Assembly: GCA_008921705.1 (NCBI GenBank) | Contig: VFFE01007724.1 | Span: 3,644,153 to 3,708,152 of the forward strand | Source of the DNA: Burhinus oedicnemus | Taxonomy: Eukaryota; Chordata; Aves; Charadriiformes; Burhinidae | Direction: 5' to 3' | DNA length: 64,000 nucleotides | Shown: positions 13,801 through 25,400 of the stretch, piece after piece | How the letters are laid out: each line of letters begins with the position of its first letter | Position numbering within the stretch: position 1 is the first letter of the stretch | Position numbers and translations under genes: made by a program | The notes under the pieces: model-generated | The model's input: the letters and a program-made list of their open reading frames with translations, nothing else | Databases searched by the model: none | What the model was told of the DNA's origin: nothing

Positions 13801-14579
13801 GCTGTAGTATTTACCCTGCATCCCAGTGCTCTGGAAGTGAGCACTGAACGTCTACATCTGTATGTGTGTGAATTGGACGTCTCTATTCACACTAATGCAA
13901 TGAAAATGCACACATGCACAAATCACGGGAGATTTTAACTGAATGGGTAATTGTGCCACAGGGAAAAAGTTAAGTTCATCTTGTAATTTGTGACAGTTGC
14001 ACTCACACAAAACTCAGGCAGCCCTGGAGTAGCAATGAGACCAATCAACATTGATAAAATGACTTACTTCTTAGAGTACAAGCAAATACTTAAACTAGAA
14101 ATCTAATAATCAGCCTTTCTCGGAGGAGAGATTCCCTTCATGCCCTTGGAGAACAGGTTCACAGGAAAAACTTCCAGCAGACGGGAATGCCTACTGAAGA
14201 AGGTGCAGCCAGACTCGGTAAGATATTCTGCAGCAATACGCGAAGCAGAACGGCGGTACACACCCCACATGGATTTAAGAGGATGTTGCACAGCCATATG
14301 CTAAGCAAATGTTCAAAAAAGACATTCATCCGCCCCCAGCGCAGAAGGGAGCGAGTTAGCGGAGCAGCTTCTCCCACATATGCAAGGAGGCGAGCGGGCA
14401 CGTACAGCGGGAACAGTGTTGTACTTCCCAGCGAACACTGAGGTTGATTAAGCCTCGTTGGAAACGCAGAGATAAAACAGAAGGAGAAAATAATCTTATG
14501 TGCTTTAGTTTCTAACTATTTTCTCTTTTTGCCCGCAGCTGAATCAGTGTAAATAGCAAGCTTTATTTTTCTGCTTCTA

Positions 14580-14760
14580 GAACAAAACACTGGCTGCCAA
14601 AACATACAGGTTTTGTAACCTTTACAATGTTGCTGTCCGGCTTTGAACCAACATCTACATATCATAATTGCAATTTTAAAAATATTATTTAATTAATGTC
14701 TTCCATTTGTATGCACAGTAACTCCCATTTGTATGCATACAATTCACTCGGTCTGTGGTC
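14580..14760. promoter_or_regulatory. Possible enhancer with tandem POU-like sites
   Basis: The 13-mer CCATTTGTATGCA occurs at 14703-14715 and again, identically, at 14725-14737, exactly 22 bp apart (about two helical turns). ATTTGTATGCA resembles POU-family octamer and MORE-type sites. The preceding 60 bases are rich in ATTA/TTAAT homeodomain cores. Both copies would face the same side of the helix. There is no open frame of note. Regulatory function is inferred from motif and spacing only. Confidence 0.3.
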
Positions 14761-17700
14761 TATAGCTGGCAAATAACACCACTTAACAGCTGTTAAATAG
14801 GGTAATCACCTGTTGTTATCCACAGGTAGCTTTAATTCAAATGCTAATTGCTCTCTGTGCTCTACTTATAAACCTGCCCCAATGTCAGATACTGTATGTG
14901 CCACACCAGATGGATGTGAGCCTCAAATGGATTGCACTGTCCCTCTGCAGGAAAAAAACCTGAATTATAAAAAAACCTTCCTACCCCACAGTGCCGTGAA
15001 AAAAAGATGGCACAAGACTTCAACAATGATGGTCTTTCAGAGAGCAAGAACTGCAGAAAAAGGCAATGAATGGGGAAGATGAAGAAAAGGACTGCAGACA
15101 GGGCATTAAATATTGTATGAGCCCGTGCTTCAGCCTATTTACAGCTGAATGAGTTAACAGTCACCATTAGTAAACTCAGTTTGAGAAAATTCAGAAACAG
15201 CTGTTGCAGATGTATGCCAGGGTCAGCCTAAACTGATAGGAAATGAGAGCTAAAGTGCTTGAACAGGTCAGGTGTTTGCAGAAATCTGACTGGAAAAATA
15301 AATGTTCTACCCTGACACAGGTAAATTCTTATTTTTCCTGAGACTTAATTCTTCACAAAAACATCATAAAACATTTCTCTCCTTTGTAGAAATACCTCAA
15401 AACCACACTGTACTGCCTCATAGCAAGAGGTTTCAAACTATTTTTTTCTAAAATATCTCCAATTCACCCAGGCTCTCTGGAGGCACAGTTTCATGCTGTG
15501 CTTAATTTCATCAAACTGTGTGTCGCTCCTAAAAGTGATGGTTTAATTCTGTCTCCTTTTGCCTCTTAGCTCCATTGACTTGTTCCTCACCTTTTCCTCA
15601 TATTAGATTTAGTCATTCACTGTATTGCTGGCATATGACTCACTGATCCGATGGGAAAGTAATTTATTTGGAGGAGGGAAATACGGGTGAGAGTCCGCAG
15701 TTAGACTGGATTAAGCCTGGCGTGGAACGCTGCCCTGAATTGTCCTGTGTTTCTTGCTGCTATACAGTGAAGTTCCTGGCTGCACAGCTGTAGGTTTTAT
15801 TTTAGATCCCATGACTGTAAAAGGGCCATTCATTCCGTAATGCTGTTGGATTTTCACACTGTACTGGAATGACTTCCCTGCCGCTCTCTCTGAAGGGCTG
15901 CTTTTTTGTAGGCGAACGAAGCCATCCATCAGCTGCTCAATAGCAGAATCTCTTTGCTCAGCTTCTACCCTTTGATCTGTTCAGCTTAGATAATTCTGCT
16001 GGGTGCCAAAACGCCAACCCAAGTAACCCTCATCTCTGGAGGATACATGCCTTTCCACTGGGACAAAGTGTTGACCTCTGGAAATGACTGTCCCCAACAT
16101 ATTTTTCAATTAAATGGGAGATAAATATCATTACAGGTGAAACCTGGCTCTGAGAAATCATAGCATATAAAAATCACGTATTAGATAGATCTGCAACAGA
16201 TGTAGGCACAGGTTTCAGCTTTGTTTTGAGCTCGTTATAAAGTGTAGAGCCCTGGCCATGGACAAAGCAGCTGCTCAAAATTTCCAAACACAAAACTTAA
16301 ATTAAAAAAAAAAAAATTAGATAGTGCCCAAGTTCTCTGATATTTTGTGCTCATGATGAGGTGAGGGAGGGATGAAAACAGTGACCATTTAAACCCAGTT
16401 CACTTTATCTCTTGGTGTCCTGCTTTAGGGCCATAATTGAACTGAACATCCAGTAGCAAACACTACTTATCTGTGAATATTCATTTTAGCAAAGTCAATT
16501 ATTTCAATCATCAAGAGGAAAGAACCGCTTGTTTGTTTGACAGTTATGATTCTAATTAACATACATTTCATTTTGATGACTGTTTTTTGTTTTGTTTTGC
16601 ATATTTTGCTTACAGGAATGGAAAAAAAAGGACTGTTTCTTCCTCACAGTCATTGCTAATGTACAGAGTATTCACCCTTCCAGATTTCTTCCTGAAGTGA
16701 AAGGTGACAATGTACCTCTTCAAAAATGAAGGAAAAAAAGAATTGTCCTTGTCTTGAAGTTGATAAGGAAAATTATGGCAGCTGAGGTAGAAAAAAATTG
16801 CAAATACTCACAGTAAGCTCAGATGAGATCTCACCCCATCTTACCAGTCAAGGAAGCTTAAGTTGTCAAAGGTAGAACATGAGACAGGTTGAATATTCTT
16901 CATATTCTTTCCATAGCTGGAAAAAAAAGGTATTAATAACGTGAATAGAAGACAGAAATGACAAAATCCGCCTCCAAAGCACAGTTTAAGAGAGAAGTTG
17001 CACAGCCAGCCTGCAATTGCTAGTGGCTTTGTGTGTTAAAAGATATACAGCAACTTTTAAAGGGAGGATTTCATTTATTATGTACATAAACCACTGGCTG
17101 TGTTGTTGGCCAATGCACTGGCTTTTCTGACATGTTCTTGTGTAGGTTATGTCTGAGATTCACAAGATGCTTCTTATGGTCGTAAAAGCCTTACCCTGAT
17201 GTCTTCACCAAGATACACCAGGAATAAGGGGGTTATTGTTAGAAAGTTGGACAGGATCTGGAGAATCAGAAGCTGAATAATAATATTTATGTAGTGAGCA
17301 GAGAAGGGGAAAGGTGGTGAGCTTCTCAGGGGAATGGACTGAATAGAGGAATATTCTCCATGTTCTTTCATGACTGTGCTATGCCATGTATAAATTAACC
17401 TTCCATAAAGATTGTTTCTTTTTATTACAGAAATGGCATTACAAAAATTATTTACAAAAAAGTGAGATGCGCTTTGACTAGATATCCATAAGCACACCCT
17501 GTGGCAGTAAGACTGATCTGGAACTCCTTGGAGAAGTTGGCACAAGTCCAAACTTCTCTGGTTAAATGAAGTTACCTATTGCCTTCCTAACATCATAAAT
17601 GTGTTAAATGGTCAACACTGTGAAGCAAAAGATTAGGGAAAGAAATCAAAAGAAGAACATTAACTTTTTCAAGAGGGGAAACAAAAAAAATATGTAACCC

Positions 17701-18347
17701 ACTGTCTGGATAGTTTCCTCATTCTGTTATTTCACATTCAAAATATCTGTGGTTGCCAGGTAGTCCCAATCTGCTCAGTACAGATTGATTAGCTGAGAGG
17801 CCCATTAAATCATATAAGCTCACTTCCCTGCTAAGATAAAGTTAATGTTGTGGAGTGTGTTGTAAGCTCTCGCTGCCAATCAAGGATGTTGTCAGAAAAT
17901 ATATTAAGCAACTCTCCCCCCTCAAATATTAGCATATCACTACGCTCCTACACTCCCTTGTTCATCTGCAACCATCCTAGAAAATACTATTCTGAAAATA
18001 GTTCGTCAAATAATAATGAAATTCTTTGTCATAATTAAAAGCTATAATACGTTTTTCTTATAGTACTTCCTTAAAGATCAACTTTTCTTTAAGGTTTGGT
18101 TTTTTTGGTCATTGGTATTTGCATGTTCTGTTTTGCTTGACATACTACTTTAACAATCTTGTTCAACACCTTTATTTTTTCTAGTTTTAGCTTCTGTGGG
18201 TAGTCTCAACTTGGGTATTCCTTGTATTTTATTGAGTAAAATGAAATATTTGTAAAAGCATGTATAGTTTGTGTTTTGATGGACTTTTAGAATCTCTTGA
18301 TAAAAAGCTGTAAGTAGGCTTGCTTTGTCTGTGTGAAAACTACATTA
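14761..18347. other. Non-coding sequence, no gene seen
   Basis: Mixed AT-rich DNA with an A13 run at 16304-16316. The stretch 16480-16620 has several homeodomain and TGACAG (TALE) cores and reads like a conserved element. The longest open frame is 125 codons on the minus strand (17174-17551). It matches nothing I recognise, though a donor-like GTAAGG lies near its 3' end. I see no transposon until the CR1 boundary. Confidence 0.5.
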
Positions 18348-19425
18348 TCACAGAATGGTAGGGGTTGGAAGGGACCTCTGGAGATCATCTAGTCCAACCC
18401 CCTCTGCCAAAGCAGGGTCACCTAGAGCAGGTTGCACAGGATGGCATCCAGGCGGGTTTTGAATATCTCCAGAGAAGGAGACGCCACAACCTCTCTGGGC
18501 AGCCTGTTCCAGTGCTCTGCCACCTGCAAAGTAAAAATGTTTTTCCTCATATTGAGACAGAATTTCCCGTGTTCCAGTTTGTGCTCATTGCCCCTTGCCC
18601 TGTCACTGGGCACCACTGAAAAGAGTCTGGCCTCATCCTCCTAGCACCCACCCTTTAGATATTTATAAGCATTGATGAGATCTCCTCTCAGTCTTCTCTT
18701 CTGCAGGCTAAACAGACCCAGGTCTCTTAGCCTTTCCTCATAACAGAGGTGCTCCACTCTGATCATCTTCGTAGCTCTCTGCTGGACTCTCTCCCTGTCC
18801 TTCTTGCACTGGGGAGCCCAGAACTGGACACGGTACTCCAGATGTGGCCTCACCAGGGCAGAGTAGAAGGGGACGATGATCTCCCTCGACCTGCTGGCCA
18901 CACTCTTTCTAATACACACCAGAAGACCATTGGCCTTCTTGGCCACAAGGGCACATTGCTGCCTCATGGTCAGCTTGTTGTCCACCAGGACTCCCAGGTC
19001 CCTCTCTGCAGAGCTATTTTCCTGTACCTGTGCACGGGGTTATTCCTCCCTGGGTGCAGGACCCTACACTTGCCCTTGTTGAACTTCATGAGGTTCCTCT
19101 CCGCCCAACTCTCCAGCCTGTCCGGGTCTCGCTGAATGGCGGCACAGCCTTTTGATGTGTCAGCCACTCCTCCCAGTTTTGTGTCATCAGCAAACTTGCT
19201 GAGGGTACACTCTGTTCCCTCATCTGGGTTGTTGATGAATATGTTGAACAGGACTGGACCCAGTACTGACCCCTGTGGAACACCACTCGTTACAGGCCTC
19301 CAACTGGACTCTGTGCCGCTGATCACAACCCTCTGAGCTCTGCCATTCAGCCAGTTCTCAATCCACCTCACTGTCCACTCATCTAACCCACACTTCCTAA
19401 GCTTGCCTATGAGGATGTTATATCT
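18348..19425 (-). mobile_element. CR1 LINE retrotransposon, 5'-truncated
   Basis: Read on the minus strand, this is the 3' part of a chicken-repeat-1 (CR1) non-LTR retrotransposon: the end of ORF2 followed by a 3' untranslated tail of about 75 bases. The plus strand at 18352-18400 shows the familiar reverse complement of the CR1 3' end, an AGAATGGTAGGGGTTGGAAG-type sequence followed by GGGACCTCTGGAGATCATC. The terminal octamer (ATTCTGTG type) is present about once, near 18352. The 5' break near 19425 lies inside the reverse transcriptase region; such truncation is usual for CR1, which primes at its 3' end. No target-site duplication was evident, as is normal for CR1. This element is the main reason to call the host a bird. 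The subfamily cannot be named without a library search. Confidence 0.93.
18422..19425 (-). pseudogene. CR1 ORF2 reverse transcriptase, C-terminal remnant
   Basis: The remnant covers the catalytic part and C-terminal end of the CR1 reverse transcriptase. In order on the minus strand it shows a WIENWL block near 19370, the [11 protein letters not shown] block (about 19255-19285), the catalytic FADD box at 19183-19194, the [10 protein letters not shown] block near 19090, a RPHLEY block near 18830 and the terminal LPREVV segment near 18475. It is dead. The N-terminal endonuclease and the first half of the reverse transcriptase are missing. A frameshift with a probable deletion of about 20 bp lies near 19010-19030, where the frame of the FADD part ends at 18970 and the downstream frame takes over. 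An in-frame TAG sits at 18641-18643. The normal end of the frame is the TAG at 18422-18424. Open frames on the plus strand across this interval are shadows. Confidence 0.9.
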
Positions 19426-22400
19426 GATTCTCTTTCAGACTGTGAATAGAAAAATAAAGCTGCAAAATATAGTTGTAAAGTTGCGAATAAAAAAATAGTT
19501 ACATGTAAATTTATATTTTAAATATAAAAATAAACTTTAATGTTTACTCAATCTTGCATGACAAAACAAATCAAAAAAACTGAGTAGATATTTGAATGTT
19601 TTACTTTCCTTATATAAGTCAAAATCAATCCACATTAGCATTTACTTTTGATCAGAAATTGAAAACCCGATTGGTCAAATTATTTCTTTCATTTAACACT
19701 CCCCGTATTACCAAAATTAAATAATTTAAACAACTTAAAGATGGGGGGTTTTGTCATTTCTCAAGACAAAAACACGTAACTAAATAATTAACCTAATTTT
19801 TCTTCCATCCCAGAGATCACAGATCACGGTATCAAGTACATTCCATTCTGAAACAACAGAATTGCACAATTTACTCTTCCGTCACTTATACTAAAAGATT
19901 AAAGGTGGCTTGATGTGAGGATATGCAATGATGGGAAAACTGAAACCTCTGGGACTGAGCCACAGCTTTTAGTCAGTTTCTGAAGTCATAACTCATTTTG
20001 TTATGACTCACAAAAGGCTACTGCTATCATTTCTATTACTGTACAAATTAGCAGCCTTACTCACATCCTTCTTTTTCTCTCACAGATTAAGTTCAATGAC
20101 TACTCTTGCTTACACTAACTATATACACCCAAAATAATTCATTCAGGAGCTCATCTGGAGAAGCCAATCTATTCGAAATTGTGCTGATGGTAATTTTCAC
20201 TCCAGAAAGCAATAAGCTGTGTCATGCGCAATGTGACATAACAATTAAGCAACTGAGACCATTTTGGATACTGCCAGACCCACATTTTGTTTCCCTAGAG
20301 GAACATAAGGAAGAACGCATCAGCTTTAACAAAAGCTGAGAGAGAGGAAAGACCAGAAAGTTGCAGTTTCAAAGCAGGCTTCTCTAGGATCCTCTTTTTT
20401 GTGCTACCAGTGTTGGAATGATAAATTTGCACTGACCAGGTTCAGTGTAATCCTGGAAAGACCTGTGAAGTGTAGAGCATGAAGCCACCTTTAAAGCGGG
20501 AAGAGGACCTCCAGCTTCGCTCAGATTGTGCTGATACTCTGTGCGGAAAGGAGGTTATGGGCACAGGTGTTGGGTCAAGCGGTTATTTCCTTTCTATCTA
20601 TCTACACATATGCGGAGTGCCTATATGAAGTTGAAAGATGAATTAAATACATAAATAGGCAGGTATAACTTTTGAAAGCTGTGTACTGATATTCCCTGAC
20701 CTAAGCATATTGAGGGTGACAGAAGCTATTTTGGGGGAGAAGGGCAATCTTTCTAGCTATTCAACATCTACAGCACACACAGTGTTAAATATGTTTGTTG
20801 TGGGATGCTGCCTACTTTATGAGATCTGCCTACCAGCTCAGGGTGAGCAGTGCAAGACCACCCTACTACTTCTAATTTCAAACTTTAAAACTACACTGCA
20901 AAATTAAATGGGGATTCCTCTTTCTGTGTCATGTAGTTTGGGAGAAATGGGATGAAAAGTAGTAAGATCCTAACACAAAATTTCACAATTTTTTGTAGAT
21001 GCTACTGACCTCAAAAACTCTTCTGAAGAAAATGGCAAAGCTGAGAACAAAAGAAAATTTCCTAGTTGCCATCAAGCACAGCAGAGGTGGTACAGTATGA
21101 ACAATGCAAGTCCCAAACACAGATAACCATGAAGTACCCATGCAATGGGCTTACCAAGGCAACAGGCAATGTGACAACAGTGGTGGCCGGTTTTAAGTAC
21201 AGTAGATTTCTAAAGTGAGGAATCCTAGGTAAACGGACAGATGAGAATGAAATGAGCTGCTTACAACCCAAAGAAAGAAAAACTGATTTGGGGATGAACA
21301 ATATAATTAAATACACAAGTATATGATTAAATGTCAGAAGACTTCATATTTCTGAATAAATTCACGTGTCCTGGATTGCAATTCTATATAATTATGTTTA
21401 ATAATCTATGCCTGTCACTGAATATGGAGTAAACTCAGCTTTAGAGCCAATTTCAGTTTACAGACAGAGGTGAGTTAAGCTGTTTCCACTAGTTTTGTTC
21501 AAGAAATCTGACAGAAGATGGGAGCAGCAGTTGATAAGTGAGACATGACAGCAGTTTTGAAGACTAAGACAGCAGGGAGAGATGAAAAGAGCCAGAGCAG
21601 AGATGAAACAAAAAGGAAAATAGGACATAAAGGGTAGAAATCAGGAGATGGACATTTAGAAAGGATGTGGCTCTGTTGAACCATCTCATCATACGGCAGA
21701 GTGGGTGAGGAGGCAGATGACATTAAAAATTAAGTGACAAAGTTCTGAAGAGGATTAGATGTCTGGCTGAAAGGATCTAGCTACTTTTCATTCATATCAA
21801 ACACTGCATTAAACTCACTGATCCTCCATTTGAGTATGGTCTGCGGATAGAGAGCAGAAAGATTTCACTTCATTTCCAGAGCTGCTCCATCTCATCTCCT
21901 CAGAAATATCCCAAGGGGGACTGCTCACAGTCCCCACTTCTGGAAGTACATGGTGCTGGTTTTGAGTCATGAGTTACAGATAGACACTTGTTTGTTATCA
22001 GAAGTATTATAAGGTCTGGTCCCAGGCAACACTACATTCAACAATTAATTTACATTATATTGAGCACAACTTGATCTCAAATCTCTCATGTCTGCAGATT
22101 TGTATTAAAATAATTTTATAATGCTTTTTGTTTACTAATATGAAATATGCAAATTGATACATGAAGAACAGATGCATCACCCAACAAACAGACATCAGAA
22201 TGAGACTCATGTCTGATCACCCTCATTTAACACTGGCATTTTGAAATGAAACACATCATTTTAAATCAGGCTGATAAGCCAGTCTTATCAATGACCACTT
22301 TCACAAAGAGAGATCAATTAACCCGTTCATTGCTATTGTCAAGATCCCCTCTCTACTTTCCTTATGTCCAAACTTCTTGCCCTGCCCCACCAAATTCATT

Positions 22401-25400
22401 GTTTCCTGAGGTTTCACCTTGTTCTGTAGCAAAAAGGGTAGACAAACAATTTATTTGGTACAAACAACTGTCAGAAGGAGGAAGACCTAAACCTCTATAG
22501 ATCTACTGCTAATAGGCTAGAAACTGTCTCTGCTTTAGAAGGTCACTCTTCCCCAACTCTCTTCTTCACAACTTTTGCTGAAAACACACTGAGTTGTATA
22601 AAATCCTGGGGTTTTTGTAAGAGAGAAACAAAAGTCTAGTGATAGCTTTTCCTCATATAACAGCTCCTAGAGTAAAGGTAAGCCTCTCTTTCTTAAGGCA
22701 GTTCCTAACTTTACAAGTAGCCTTTAGTATTGATGTTCTTGGGTTATGAATCCCCTTTAACAAGCATTAATGAATTGTAACAACGTCACAGATCTCCAGT
22801 TCTGTGCCACAAAGGGAAGCAAGCGTGTGTGTGTGAACCATCTCAGGAATTACTCAAAGGATGGAACAGTGCCCCTGTTCCCATGCTCCTCAGCCTCAGA
22901 CCAGGACTGACCAACAAGAGCCTCCACCACCCGCGACTCAGTCACACAGATGGCATATGGTAGCCAACAGCCGGGAACCCTGCCGCTTTTATGACCCAGA
23001 CCTAAGGCCAGAGGGATGCAACAGAACCCCTCGCTGCAGCCAGGCAGTGTCCGTCAGCCATGCAGCTACCTGCAGCCTTGCTCAGGTACCAGCAGGTTTT
23101 CAGCCGCTGCAGAGATTAATTCAGCCAGTGTAAAGGCTTATGACACTTTCTGGGGGCACTAACAGATACGCCACCTCTCCAAATACTGTACTGCAGCAGG
23201 GTGTGCAGCTGCTACCTGAATCACAATCGGTTGCTAAGTTTAGGTTAAATTGATTCAGTTATTAAACCTTTGCAGCAATTTCCAAAACCTGGAGTTGCTA
23301 GTCTAAACACTCTTTAAAATCATACTTTAAAGTAAAACTTTAAAACTATCACACACCAAGGAGTGAATTATGTTTGGAGGTTGGAATAAACTGGGGAGAG
23401 GATTCCTTTTTCTTTTAAATGACCAACTTAACCTATTATTAATCTTCAAACATGAACAAATATTTCTAGTTCCTGAACCAATGGAGAACTTATTAACTGT
23501 CAGAGTATTAACAGGCATACCTAATACATTTTACAGACAGCAATTGCTGATAAGTGTTCATGGAATAAAGCATTCAAGGAGACATGATGTGAATCCGGGC
23601 ATGTCTGTCAAACATCCTGGCAAATGAAATATTAAGAAATCAATCACATTTTAATCTACAGGCACAGAATCTTTGGAGTATGAGTAAAAATTGGTTTCTT
23701 TCCCTCGTTCTTGTAGAAAGCCACTTATTTTCCAGAATACAAGACCAGAGGTTTTGTACAGTTTTTACAAAACAAGAGGGGTTTTTTTTTCCTTCTTTCA
23801 AAATCACATAACTTTTCAAATGCAGATTTCCCCTGAGTTTTACCTCTTTCAAAATTGTGCAGCTCTACAAACTGAGACGGCATGATGATTCACCCGACAG
23901 CATGGTGCCAGTTCTGTTTAGTACTGTTTACAATTTTCTATTCGGATTAGGTGGCTCTCACCGAAAAGAAATACAAATTCCAACCTGGCTGATTTTAATT
24001 TAGGGAGATTTGATTGGTAGGGGATATTCTTTCTGCGATAAGACCCCCGGGGCAGAAGGAATCATTTTGTGCTACAAAAGGGAAGAAAAAACTATATGGT
24101 AATAGAGTCAGGAATGTAACAAACGTATGTGAAGTTCACCTGTAAAAATGACTCACTTTGGAAGAATTATAATTAAGAGGGGATCCTTTTCAGAGCTCCA
24201 GCAATGCAAGTCTCTCACACTGTGTATCTGCTCTTCTATGGAGAGGAACTCCATTTCTAACACAACCAGATAGTCAAAAATTGTTAGGCTGCATTAACCG
24301 TTGTCGTGGCCCTCAAACCAAGACAACCATCATGCAGTATCTCATGTGAGAGACACATAGGATTGTTAAGGCTGCATCATCGACCCAAACATTAACAGTC
24401 AATATTCCTGCCTGTGTTAGGTTCACCTGTCTTTGTAACATGCTGCTACTTAAGTATCTACAGTACTCCATCAAAAGTCATCTTCTAAGAGAAATAATTA
24501 ATGTTGAAGGTTTCAGTAGCATCTGCTTAAGAAATTAAACAGCTAGTTCTTTATACCAAAAAGTAACTGAACACACTATTCCTCTACAACCTGTATACTG
24601 TTTCTTACATTTTAAGATTAACTGAAGCATTTTTCCACACATCTACAAAAAATATGATGTTTAAAAGACATCTAATTGTAATACATTAATTACCATAGCT
24701 TCTTATAAATTCTGGCATGAATTTAAAGTCCGATCCATAGCCACTCTGATACTCCAGTTAATCCTGCTACGAAAGTGAAATGTGTGATACTTCCTGATTC
24801 ATCAAAAGCAAAACTTCATTTCCTTTAAATAGTATTTCTTTTTATTCCTCAGGAAAAATTCTGAATCTATTGAAGTTAAAATACTGATGGAAATTAAATT
24901 ATCCTGTGAATAAAATCAATGTTGCTTTTCTCTAAGGAGGAATAAGCTGCATATTTAACATTAATCATCTGATAAAGACATAAGAGATAAATAAAGAAAA
25001 GTGCAAGTCAAAAATGAGACCTTTTCCCTAATGGTAGGGATTTGATTAAATAGGTCAAGAAGTCCAGAAAAATAATTATTACTTCTCTATTTGCGATGAT
25101 AACCACTTTTAAATGGGAATTTGTTGCCTGAATTCCCTTCAGTTACAAAAATTTAATCACAAATAATCTTTTAATTCTTAATTTTTTGCATTGTCCAGAA
25201 GAAAAGCACAGAACAAGAAAGCTGTTAATATTTTGAAATCAAATCAATGATCTATGGGTTCTCGTCCTGTACTTCTGTTACAAAAGATAAGTCTCATAAA
25301 CTTTAATTGGAATTAGGCAGAAACTGTTTGGGTTAGAAGTCAAAGAAAAAATATAACCCCCAATATAAACATTTTCATAAGAATATGATACATTTGTGTC

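Noticed and set aside
14103..14441. Three overlapping open frames on both strands in a locally GC-richer patch
   Set aside because: Fewer stop codons are expected with higher GC; no motif, splice or start context supports coding.
17174..17551. 125-codon minus-strand frame with a donor-like GTAAGG at 17189-17194 and a CCAG acceptor near 17258
   Set aside because: The implied 63-base exon has only a modest pyrimidine tract and its short hydrophobic product matches nothing known. The signals are at chance level.
18749..19336. Plus-strand open frames of up to 128 codons
   Set aside because: They are antisense shadows of the CR1 reverse transcriptase remnant.
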